A stretch of DNA of 43,322 bases, from positions 1 through 43,322 of the forward strand of contig JAADCU010000038.1 in the NCBI GenBank assembly GCA_013154355.1, given 5' to 3'. The notes below the pieces were generated by a model. The model worked only from the letters and a program-made list of their open reading frames with translations. It made no database searches and was not told where the DNA came from. Below are positions 1 to 8,365 of the stretch, one piece after another; the first letter of the stretch is position 1; every line of letters begins with the position of its first letter. Position numbers and translations under genes: made by a program. The DNA is from Thermoproteota archaeon (GTDB lineage: Archaea > Thermoproteota > Thermoprotei > Thermoproteales > Thermocladiaceae).

Positions 1-520
1 CTTCTAACGATAATGATAGAAAATCTTCAAGACTCATACCAAGCTTCTCACACTCAAGTATCTTCTCCCTCTTGACACCTCTAGCAAAATCCTTCTGCTT
101 GAACTTTCTGAGCAGAGTATCCAGCTTAACCTCACTCAGCCTCTTGTTAGGCATTACTAGCGCTGCAGCAACTATGAGACCTGACACTGCATCAGCAGCT
201 CTGAGAGCTATAGCAAGCTTAGAATCATCTTTAACACCTGTAAGCTCATTATGCGCCTGTATAGCCCTTATAGCATGCTCAGGTAGCTTACCTCTTAAAA
301 TCTCGGCAGCTGCTAGACCATGCTTCTCAGGCTGGCTCTGAGTTAGCTCATAATCTATGTCATGTAGTAGACCAACAAGCTTCCATAGTTCCCTATCCTC
401 ACCTAATCTCTCAGCAAGCTTCTCCATTATTGCAGCTACTGCCAGCATATGTTTGATCAGCTTATCATTCTTCACATGTCTTCTAACTAGGTCAAGAGCT
501 TCCTCGAAGGTCAACGACAC
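1..520 (-). CDS. HD/HDIG-domain metal-dependent phosphohydrolase (3' end truncated by window edge)
   Basis: Reverse translation from GTG at 520: VSLTFEEALDLVRRHVKNDKLIKHMLAVAAIMEKLAERLGEDRELWKLVGLLHDIDYELTQSQPEKHGLAAAEIL...; H..HM / HDID / H / D motifs. Runs off the window, so absent from the ORF track. Confidence 0.85.
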   Translation of the reverse strand, partial: MSLTFEEALDLVRRHVKNDKLIKHMLAVAAIMEKLAERLGEDRELWKLVGLLHDIDYELTQSQPEKHGLAAAEILRGKLPEHAIRAIQAHNELTGVKDDSKLAIALRAADAVSGLIVAAALVMPNKRLSEVKLDTLLRKFKQKDFARGVKREKILECEKLGMSLEDFLSLSLE

Positions 521-557
521 AGCGTAAAGTAAATATTTTACCTAATATTTACGTATT

Positions 558-604
558 CTGACCGGCAACAGGGGCGTTAGCCCCTGAATGAGCTGGTCGG
601 TCAG
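558..604 (+). ncRNA. GC-rich K-turn-like hairpin; candidate small RNA or 5' leader element
   Basis: GACCGGC-AA-CAGGGGC-GTTA-GCCCCTG-AATGA-GCTGGTC: two 7-bp helices (one G-U) with an asymmetric AA/AATGA internal loop, in an A+T-rich intergenic region; alternative outer helix CTGACC/GGTCAG. Confidence 0.45.
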
Positions 605-674
605 GTCCCCCTTGTCAATACTTACATAATTATGCAAACCTTTTTAATATTCAGACCACATATTTACGAGGGCT

Positions 675-2717
675 GTGCCCTCTATAAGACCAAAGAGGAG
701 TCTCAACGTTCTAGATATTACCGCAATAGTTCGAGAATTAAGGAACATTATTGTTGGGAGATTTATAGATAAGGTGTATAGAGAAGAGAACGGTCTAATA
801 CTGAGGATCAGAGGTGAAGTAGAGAAGTACTATCTCATATTCACCAAGCACAGAGCAGGATTAACAAAATACGTGGTGGAATCTGAAGATAAGAAGAGAG
901 ACCCTGTTCTAAAGAACCTAGTTGAGAGATGTAGAGTAGAGGACATATATATGCCGAGGATAGATAGAATAATACATCTGAAGCTAAGTAACAACATGGA
1001 ACTCATATTCGAGCTAATAGAGCCTATGAACATAGTTCTGAAAGATAGTGAAGGAAAGGTGAGATGGTGTCTACATAGGTACGAGGGTAAGGATAGAAAG
1101 ATACAGATAGGTCTCACCTATGTTCCGCCTCCAAGAAACTTTCTAGATCTCATGAACTGTAGTATTGAGGCATATCTATCAGAGGTGGAGAGAGGAGGTT
1201 CAGATAAGGTTAGAGCTATCTCTAGAGCACTTGGAGTACCTGTAGATCTTGTGAGAGAGGTCTGTAAGAGGCTTAACATTGCTGAAGATAGTATCACTAG
1301 GGAGGACTATGTTAAGATTCTTAATGGTGTGAGAGAGCTCTTCAGAGAGGTTACTGAGGGGAGACTTGAGCCTAGAATCTATGTTGATAAGAGTACTAAC
1401 ATGTTCGTAAATGTGACACCTATAAGATTTCTAATATATGAGGAACATTTTCAACCAATACCGTATAATAGCTTTAATGAGGCTGTAGACGAGTACTTTA
1501 GAAGACTGGAACTTCAGGAGCAGGAACGTTCTCAAGTATCTAGGCTCGAGGCTGAGCTGAAGAAGCTTGAGAAGAGCATAGTGGAAGCCGAGAGTCTAGT
1601 ATCTCATTATCTAGAGAAGTCTGAAGAGCTTAAGAGAAAGGCTAAGCTTGTCTTAGAGAACAAGCATATTGTTGAGGAGTTGTTACTAAGATTGAGGGAA
1701 CTTTGGCAAAAATGTAGGGAGAAGTTTCTAGAAGAAGCTAAGAGGATAGAGCTAGATGGTGTACGAGTCGTAAACTTCATACCACAGGAGAAGGCTATAA
1801 TACTAGATCTCTACGGTGAGACTGTTAAGATACCGATCACAGGAAGTCTAAGGGATGTTATAGAGGAGATGTTTGATAAAGCTAAAGAACTTAAGAGAAA
1901 GGCTGAGAGTGCTAGAAAAGCATTAGAGGAACTTTATAGGAAAAAGGAGAGTCTTGAGAAAGATATTGAGAAGATCTCTAGAGAATTTAAGGAAAGTATT
2001 GTAGAGATTGTCTATGGAGTTTTTGAATGGTTTGAAAAATTTAGATGGTTCATAACTACAGGAGACAAGCTAGTTATAGCTGGTAAAGATGCTTCACAGA
2101 ACGAGTCCATAGTTAGAAGATACTTACGTAAGAACGATCTCTTTCTTCATGCAGACATACCTGGAGGTGCTGTAGTAGTATTAAGAACTAGTGGATCAGA
2201 GATCACTGAAGAAGATGTTTATCAAGCTGCTAAGTATGCTGCTGCTCACTCAAGAGCGTGGACCATAGGTGCATCTTCGATAGACGTGTTCTGCGTATAT
2301 GGTGAGCAGGTTAGTAAGGAGGCTCCTGCTGGTGAGTATCTTGCTCGTGGAAGCTTCATGATATATGGTGAGAGAAAATGGATTCGTGGAGTACCTCTCG
2401 AGCTTGGAGTAGGCATAAGAGTTGACAGGATAGATAATAAGATCATTATTAGAATATTGTCAGCTCCTCCTGAAGCTATACGTAGATTAGCAGAGTATTA
2501 CGTCATTATAAAGCCAGGTAGAGTAGATAAGAATAAGTGTACAAGCATGATAAGAGAGAAGATGCTGAACTACGTGAGATCTAGATATGGCATAGCTCCT
2601 AGGCTGAGACCAGAAGACATAATAGTACATGTTCCAGGAGATTCAACGATAGTTGAGGAGGGTCACAGTGATAATGTATTATCCTGGGATCAGATTAAGA
2701 AGATTGCACAGAGCTGA
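675..2717 (+). CDS. rqcH: RqcH/NEMF (Tae2, NFACT-family) ribosome rescue factor
   Basis: 680 aa; NFACT-N start, central coiled coil, NFACT-R region (EKFRWFITTGDKLVIAGKDASQNESIVRRYLRKNDLFLHADIPGGAVVVLR). Confidence 0.93.
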   Translation: MPSIRPKRSLNVLDITAIVRELRNIIVGRFIDKVYREENGLILRIRGEVEKYYLIFTKHRAGLTKYVVESEDKKRDPVLKNLVERCRVEDIYMPRIDRIIHLKLSNNMELIFELIEPMNIVLKDSEGKVRWCLHRYEGKDRKIQIGLTYVPPPRNFLDLMNCSIEAYLSEVERGGSDKVRAISRALGVPVDLVREVCKRLNIAEDSITREDYVKILNGVRELFREVTEGRLEPRIYVDKSTNMFVNVTPIRFLIYEEHFQPIPYNSFNEAVDEYFRRLELQEQERSQVSRLEAELKKLEKSIVEAESLVSHYLEKSEELKRKAKLVLENKHIVEELLLRLRELWQKCREKFLEEAKRIELDGVRVVNFIPQEKAIILDLYGETVKIPITGSLRDVIEEMFDKAKELKRKAESARKALEELYRKKESLEKDIEKISREFKESIVEIVYGVFEWFEKFRWFITTGDKLVIAGKDASQNESIVRRYLRKNDLFLHADIPGGAVVVLRTSGSEITEEDVYQAAKYAAAHSRAWTIGASSIDVFCVYGEQVSKEAPAGEYLARGSFMIYGERKWIRGVPLELGVGIRVDRIDNKIIIRILSAPPEAIRRLAEYYVIIKPGRVDKNKCTSMIREKMLNYVRSRYGIAPRLRPEDIIVHVPGDSTIVEEGHSDNVLSWDQIKKIAQS

Positions 2718-3282
2718 CTTAAGCATATCATATCCAGGAGACTTAACGATAAGTGAGAATGATACTCTAGTACTTGATTCAATGCTTGGAAAGCTTGCAC
2801 AGTGGTTACGTATGGCTGGCATATATGTAGTTTTTTCACCATTCTTTAGAGACGAGGAGCTCATCGATGTCGAAGACATAGTTGTAACTAGAGATGAAGA
2901 ATTGTTCATGCGTAGATTATCATGCTCTAGAAGGTGCATACTTGTGAGATCGTCTAACATATTAAGACAGTTATCACTAATGTTAGATACTGCTGAGATT
3001 GATGAGAAATACTTTCCAGTTCCTAAGTACTGTACTACATGTGGTGGAGCTCTCAGAGAGATCGATGTTAGAGAAGTTCTTGATAAAGTTCCTGAAAACG
3101 TCTCTAAGAAATTTAAAACGGTATACATATGTGAGAAATGTGGAAAAGTTTATTGGAGAGGATCTCACCACTTGAGGATAGGGGAGAGGTTTAGGAGTGC
3201 CTTCAATCTCTGCAAGCATATCGATAGGATCATCATATGCATTAGAGGTAGGTCATGCATGTTGAGGATCCTGAATATTTAG
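2674..3282 (+). CDS. Mut7-C (PIN-like) RNase domain protein with zinc ribbon
   Basis: LVLDSMLGKLAQWLRMAGI...DDIVVTRDEEL-type motifs, then CTTCGG..CEKCGKVYWRGSHH zinc ribbon; start overlaps the rqcH 3' end (ORF opens at TTG 2653; ATG at 2674). Confidence 0.85.
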   Translation: MYYPGIRLRRLHRADLSISYPGDLTISENDTLVLDSMLGKLAQWLRMAGIYVVFSPFFRDEELIDVEDIVVTRDEELFMRRLSCSRRCILVRSSNILRQLSLMLDTAEIDEKYFPVPKYCTTCGGALREIDVREVLDKVPENVSKKFKTVYICEKCGKVYWRGSHHLRIGERFRSAFNLCKHIDRIIICIRGRSCMLRILNI

Positions 3283-3325
3283 TCTGGTAGTATCTTAGAG
3301 ACCTTGTTTTCTCTCGGCTTAAATA

Positions 3326-4096
3326 ATGTTTGAGCTATATAGACCTAGGGAGCACATGATAAATTTTAGACCATTCACGCTCTCAGAAGCAGTATGGATA
3401 ATACGATTCTGTAGACAATTGATCAATTATGCGTTATCTAGCAGAGATGAGTCAGAGGCTCTAAAGATACTACCTGAATCAGTAAGAGAGAAGCTCGAGA
3501 AGACGAATTATGGAGTCTTCGTGACTATAGAGAAGATAGTAAGCTCAAGCATGGATGGAGTATATAAGAGAGTTGTAAGAGGCTCTGTTGGAGCACTACC
3601 ATCAGATGAGTACACTACTCTAGAACTTCTCAAGCTTACAGCTCCAGGAGCTGCACTAAAGGATCCTAGAAGAACTCCATTACATAAGAACGAGCTAGGA
3701 AGCTGCGTAATTGAGGTAATGTTCGTTGACTTAGGACGGGAAGTCTCTACTGACGAGATCTATAGCATGTTCATACCTGGGTATCATATCATAGTTGTTG
3801 AAGTCGAGAACTGTAAGAAGGTGATAATGCCTCATGATGTGATTCTTGTTGCTGAGAGTCTTCTAGTAGAGCGAGATCATGGTCTAAGCATGGAGGAGCT
3901 AATAGATGCTCTGTTCTCGAGGTATGATGTGCCTAGGCGAGTCAATGCTCGACTATGTGCGACACAGATTTTTTATGAGGTCATGCCTGATGGAGAGGTA
4001 ATTGAACGTAAGCTATATCTTAACAAGGTGTTTCGAAAGATATCTGGAAGGCATCGTCAGATTCTCGCTCAAGCATCAGCGAGCATGCTGCTCTAA
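3326..4096 (+). CDS. AMMECR1-domain protein
   Basis: VVRGSVGALPSDEYTTLELLKLTAPGAALKDPRRTPLHKNELGSCVIEVMFVDLGREV resembles the AMMECR1 core (RGCIG..L...AFRDPRFPPL...). Confidence 0.7.
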   Translation: MFELYRPREHMINFRPFTLSEAVWIIRFCRQLINYALSSRDESEALKILPESVREKLEKTNYGVFVTIEKIVSSSMDGVYKRVVRGSVGALPSDEYTTLELLKLTAPGAALKDPRRTPLHKNELGSCVIEVMFVDLGREVSTDEIYSMFIPGYHIIVVEVENCKKVIMPHDVILVAESLLVERDHGLSMEELIDALFSRYDVPRRVNARLCATQIFYEVMPDGEVIERKLYLNKVFRKISGRHRQILAQASASMLL

Positions 4097-4146
4097 CAAG
4101 GTAAGTAAGAGGTAAAGTTATATATTCATGAGTAGGCGAGGTATTA

Positions 4147-4860
4147 ATGAGCGTACAGGTAAAGTTTTACACTATTCTTGGAAAATATGAGGACTATGAG
4201 TACAAGCTTAGAGAACTCATCCTACGTATTAGAGAGCAGGTCAAGGCTAGAGGAGGAGATCCTGAGAAGATAAATCTCACGATGATAAAGGTCAAGGAGG
4301 AGGCTCTAGACCTCATATATAAGTACGTGAGAGGTGAGGAGGAGCCTCCTGAATATCTTAGAAGTCTTGTAGAACATCTGAAGCTAGATAACATATCTAC
4401 ACTACCTGCCATAGTGATAAACGGTAGGAAGATATGTGAAGGAGAGTTGATAGATCTAGCATCGCTAGAGAAGATACTCATAGATGAGGTCAAGAGCAGT
4501 CTAGGAATAGATCTGAGAGAGACACCACAAGTAAAGAGAGAACAAGTACAGGCAGCACCACAGCCTCAGAGAGAAGTAGAGGCTAAACCATACGAGCTTG
4601 AAGAAGTTCAGAAGCCTCCTCCAGCCTCGGTAGAGAGGAGACCTGTAGAGACTGGTGTTCAACAACAATTACAGATAGTTAGACCTAGACAACATCGAGA
4701 GATACGTAAACCACCAGTACATATATCATCTCCAGGTCGTGGAATGCCTTCAAACTGTGGAGAATGTATCTACTATGGTTTTTCAACAAGATACTGTTTT
4801 CTACTAGGAAGAAAAGTCGAGGATATTAATAGGCCTCCATGTCACCGTGAAAACTTATAA
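4147..4860 (+). CDS. Thioredoxin-fold-like N-domain, P/Q-rich linker and C-terminal four-cysteine module, unknown function
   Basis: STLPAIVINGRKICEGELIDLASLEKIL resembles the cis-Pro half of thioredoxin folds; C-term CGECIYYGFSTRYCFLLGRKVEDINRPPC. Confidence 0.55.
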   Translation: MSVQVKFYTILGKYEDYEYKLRELILRIREQVKARGGDPEKINLTMIKVKEEALDLIYKYVRGEEEPPEYLRSLVEHLKLDNISTLPAIVINGRKICEGELIDLASLEKILIDEVKSSLGIDLRETPQVKREQVQAAPQPQREVEAKPYELEEVQKPPPASVERRPVETGVQQQLQIVRPRQHREIRKPPVHISSPGRGMPSNCGECIYYGFSTRYCFLLGRKVEDINRPPCHRENL

Positions 4861-4880
4861 GCTAACTCTAGTCTCGCCTT

Positions 4881-5192
4881 ATGATGGCTAAGATAGTAGG
4901 TCTAGTATACTCCTTCAGGAGAGGAGCTGACGCCTATCCTGACAACGTGATAGTGGTAGTTCCAGGAATAGAAGACAGTGCTGTACTTCATAGGTTTCTA
5001 GGATGTAGAGTAGTATGGAGAACAAAGACGGGAAAGGAGATAGTTGGAAGGGTAAGAAAAGTATGGAGTGATAGAGGTCATCTACTAGTCATATTTAGGA
5101 GACCTCTCCCAGGACAGGCACTAGGTACTCGATGCGAGATAGAGGTTCCTGACGAGAGGTTGAAGGATGTAACTCTCAGTCAGATAACATAG
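4881..5192 (+). CDS. rpl35ae: 50S ribosomal protein L35Ae
   Basis: GLVYSFRRGADAYPDNVIVVVPG...GCRVVWRTKTGKEIVGRVRKVWSDRGHLLVIFRRPLPGQALGTRCEI. Confidence 0.93.
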   Translation: MMAKIVGLVYSFRRGADAYPDNVIVVVPGIEDSAVLHRFLGCRVVWRTKTGKEIVGRVRKVWSDRGHLLVIFRRPLPGQALGTRCEIEVPDERLKDVTLSQIT

Positions 5193-5193
5193 T

Positions 5194-6591
5194 TTAGGAG
5201 AGGAATCCTCCAACCTGTACATTACTAACCTTAACATGAGGACCACCAGTTGATACATATACTAGCTGTCCTTTACCGCAGAGACCATACTCTATATCGA
5301 AGTCCTTGCCTACCATCTCCACGTTTGTTAGAATATCTAACACGTTTCCACTAATAGACATGTTTCTTACAGGACTACCTATCTCTCCATTAACTATCTC
5401 ATAAGCTTCTGCAATACCTACCTGAAAAGTACCATCAAGATTTGCTTCACCACCCCTCGGCTTGACGAGGTAGTATCCACGTTTTATATCTCTAATCAAT
5501 TCTTCGAATGTTGCATCTCTAGGTAACATTACTGTGTTTCTCATTCTTATCAGTGGAGGAACTCTAAAACTTTCAGCTCTAGCATTACCAGTAGGTTCTT
5601 GACCGATCATTGCTGCATATGTTCTATCTACCATGAGCTCTCTAAATACTCCATTCTCAACAAGTATCGCTGTCCTGGCTCTAACACCTTCATCATCATA
5701 TTTTATAGTTCCAAAACCATTCTCTATCTCACAGTCATCAACTATTGTGACTAGTTCTGAACCTATCTTAACGTTCTTCTTATCTTTTACAACACTACCA
5801 CTCATTGTTATATCAGCCTCAGCTAGGTGACCAAACACCTCATGCACAAATACTCCCACGACGTCTGGAGCCATCACTACGGTGAATCTTCCAGGCTCAG
5901 GAGATCTTCCTCTAAGCTGTCCTTCAAGCCTCTTTAACACGCTCTGAGCAATCTTCTCATGACTCCATCTACTCCATATCGTGTAACCATCTCTACTTCC
6001 TCTCGTATCATGTGCCATAGATTCCACACCATTCTCTCTTCCTGTGACTAGTGTCCTAAGATATGAGTAGTACATCTCTTGTATGATTTCTCTACCATCA
6101 CTACTGAGGTAGATTTTCATAAGTTTGAGATCTATGTACCTTATTGTGTATGATTTAACATATTCTTTACTCTTTACTAGACTTGCTAGATGATCGACAT
6201 CTCTAACCTTCATCTCCACGTCTACACTTTCAGGAGGAACCTTGACGGGAAACTTGACATGATCTTTCAGAGGATCTAGCTCAACTATCTTTAGATCACC
6301 TTTTCTAGATCTTGCTATCTTTATAGCATTTTCTATACATTTACCTATACTTGAGATATCTATGCTCTGAGTAGATGAGAAGCCCCATGCACCATCTACG
6401 AAAGCTCTAACAGCTACTCCCTCGTCTGAGCCTTCAACTACTCTTAAATCCTGAGAAGTTCTCGAGATCTCTACCGACCAGTAAGATTCTAATCTCACAT
6501 CAATGAAAGCATGCTCTCTCTGAGAGAACTCTTCAACTACCTTCCTTATCTTATCTATCTCCTGAATAATCCTATCTCCTCTCACGATCAA
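5194..6591 (-). CDS. tldD: TldD/PmbA-family metalloprotease-like protein (TldD)
   Basis: VFVHEVFGHLAEAD (HExxxH-type), GSPVRNMSISGNVLDIL...; start inferred at TTG 6591 (MIVRGDRII..) because the longer ORF (to 6666) overlaps the divergent gene. Confidence 0.9.
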   Translation of the reverse strand: MIVRGDRIIQEIDKIRKVVEEFSQREHAFIDVRLESYWSVEISRTSQDLRVVEGSDEGVAVRAFVDGAWGFSSTQSIDISSIGKCIENAIKIARSRKGDLKIVELDPLKDHVKFPVKVPPESVDVEMKVRDVDHLASLVKSKEYVKSYTIRYIDLKLMKIYLSSDGREIIQEMYYSYLRTLVTGRENGVESMAHDTRGSRDGYTIWSRWSHEKIAQSVLKRLEGQLRGRSPEPGRFTVVMAPDVVGVFVHEVFGHLAEADITMSGSVVKDKKNVKIGSELVTIVDDCEIENGFGTIKYDDEGVRARTAILVENGVFRELMVDRTYAAMIGQEPTGNARAESFRVPPLIRMRNTVMLPRDATFEELIRDIKRGYYLVKPRGGEANLDGTFQVGIAEAYEIVNGEIGSPVRNMSISGNVLDILTNVEMVGKDFDIEYGLCGKGQLVYVSTGGPHVKVSNVQVGGFLS

Positions 6592-6635
6592 TCGACAGAA
6601 ATTTAGATACATCAGTATTAAAAGTATTAGACAAC

Positions 6636-7151
6636 ATGCCTCCACTAAGATACGAGCAGATGACAATAAAAGAATTCTTAGAAAAATGTAAGCTTCCTAG
6701 AATACCAACAAGACCAAGAAAGTACTACTCCATAGAGAACATAGACAAGGACCTTATATGCAGCATAAAGTACATAGGAGTACTAACACCAATACTAGTA
6801 GACAGAGAATACTACATAATAGACGGAGTGAAGAGATACATAATAATTAGAACATTAACAGAGAAAGGAGAGAACATACCAGAGCCAGTACCAGTGCTTA
6901 TAAAAGAAGATGAAAGTTTTAAAGAGAAACCAGTCTCAGCACTTCACATAGCCTATATAATAAACAAGTTTAGATCAGAACCTAGAGACGAGGAGTTCAG
7001 CGACGAACTTATAACATATGTACAAGATATAGCATACAAGGTCTGGGAAATATATAACAAGGATTATGAAAAAGCAAGTAAGCATCTAGGCATGAGTGTT
7101 GAAACTTTAAGAAGATTAATAGAAGAATATTTAAAAACTTTAACAACTTGA
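6636..7151 (+). CDS. ParB/sulfiredoxin-like domain protein with C-terminal HTH
   Basis: RPRKYYSIENIDKDLICSIKYIGVLTPILVDREYYIIDGVKRYIII...VPVLIKED then KASKHLGMSVETLRRLIEEYL. Confidence 0.65.
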   Translation: MPPLRYEQMTIKEFLEKCKLPRIPTRPRKYYSIENIDKDLICSIKYIGVLTPILVDREYYIIDGVKRYIIIRTLTEKGENIPEPVPVLIKEDESFKEKPVSALHIAYIINKFRSEPRDEEFSDELITYVQDIAYKVWEIYNKDYEKASKHLGMSVETLRRLIEEYLKTLTT

Positions 7152-7706
7152 TAACATTCTAATAACATCTTCAGTACTCATTATTTTTACAGCATATACC
7201 TTACTCATATATTTTAGAAATAGCTCATGCTCAACTTTAGCATCATCTGAAACTATGGGTATAGCTGCAGTAGCATCAGATACTAAGACAACTTCAAACC
7301 TCTCATATACTGCATCAGCAACAGTATGAAGAACACAGATGTTAGTTGCAATACCTGTAACAATTATACATTTAACATCTAGATCACGGAGAAGCTGAGC
7401 AAGACCTGTACCTCTAAATCCACTATACCATCTTTTCTCCAGAACAAACTCTTTCTCAGAACGAGGTTCAAGCTCCGTAATTATTCTAGCCTCTGAACTA
7501 TCCTTCATCGCATGAGGACCCCATATCTTCCTAACCTCTACATCAGTTGGTAGATGACTATCGATCACATGTATGATAGGTATATTCTTCTTACGCGATT
7601 CCTCAACTATTTTGATTATGTTTGGAACTATCTGTCTAGCCATTGGACTACTTAACCTTCCATAGACAAATTCATATAACATATCTATGATGAGCACACT
7701 ATACAT
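7140..7706 (-). CDS. Isochorismatase-family hydrolase (nicotinamidase-like)
   Basis: VLIIDML...; ELEPRSEKEFVLEKRWYSGFRGTGLAQLLRDLDVKCIIVTGIATNICVLHTVADA (cis-peptide / Cys region). Confidence 0.9.
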   Translation of the reverse strand: MYSVLIIDMLYEFVYGRLSSPMARQIVPNIIKIVEESRKKNIPIIHVIDSHLPTDVEVRKIWGPHAMKDSSEARIITELEPRSEKEFVLEKRWYSGFRGTGLAQLLRDLDVKCIIVTGIATNICVLHTVADAVYERFEVVLVSDATAAIPIVSDDAKVEHELFLKYMSKVYAVKIMSTEDVIRMLSSC

Positions 7707-7751
7707 GATCGTCTAAAATAGATAAGATAGTCCATATATAAAGTAATATCG

Positions 7752-7800
7752 ATGATGAACCTACGACGTTCAGATCAGTGAAGACCGCGGTCAGCACTGA
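7752..7800 (+). ncRNA. Box C/D sRNA (2'-O-methylation guide)
   Basis: ATGATGA(C)-ACCTACGACGTT-CAGA(D', degenerate)-TCA-GTGAAGA(C')-CCGCGGTCAGCA-CTGA(D). 12-nt guides and 3-nt D'/C' linker; TATA-like AT tracts upstream. Confidence 0.78.
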
Positions 7801-8272
7801 TATCTGGATCACTTAATAGAGAGATATCGCACACGTATTCTACCATTACCTTATTAGGTTTTGATTCTGGATCATCGCTTGCCTCAACCTCGACCTGCTC
7901 AATATATCCTTTCTCTTCTAGGTATCTTAAGGCAAGATCTAGATCTCTTGAGTACGGTCCATATTTATATGGTTTAAAATCTGCTGGAATATTAAGACCA
8001 TGCTCATACTTAAGTAAGAACATTATTTTCTGAAGCCTAGTCCTACCACGAATAACACCACCAACAAGATCTAGAATACCAAGAACAATATCGGCAAGCT
8101 CATCAAGATCTTCATCTGCTACATCTGGACCTAATCTACGAAGAAAACTGATTTTACCTGTAGACACGTTCTTTCTATTTCCTGTCCTGAAACCTGATCT
8201 TAATAAAGACGATCCTAAATTAGACAATGGACTTATTAATCCGATAAAAAAGAAGGATCTCCGTACGCTCAC
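7775..8272 (-). CDS. DUF4065/Panacea or YwgA-like winged-helix protein
   Basis: GRTRLQKIMFLLKYEHGLNIPADFKPYKYGPYSRDLDLALRYLEEKGYIEQ. Confidence 0.55.
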   Translation of the reverse strand: MSVRRSFFFIGLISPLSNLGSSLLRSGFRTGNRKNVSTGKISFLRRLGPDVADEDLDELADIVLGILDLVGGVIRGRTRLQKIMFLLKYEHGLNIPADFKPYKYGPYSRDLDLALRYLEEKGYIEQVEVEASDDPESKPNKVMVEYVCDISLLSDPDISADRGLH

Positions 8273-8365
8273 GTTACTAGATTCTCTGTAGTCAGTACCT
8301 TATAAATTTTCGATTAGTTTTTCTCTCGCTCTGAGCAGCATAATGCTGTTGAAGCTGTAGGAGAA

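Noticed and set aside
72-341. 89-aa plus-strand ORF
   Set aside because: Antisense to the HD-hydrolase reading frame, which has recognisable motifs.
8334-8350. AGCAGCA-TAA-TGCTGTT hairpin
   Set aside because: Short with one wobble, no U-tract on the transcribed strand; not convincing as a terminator or RNA.
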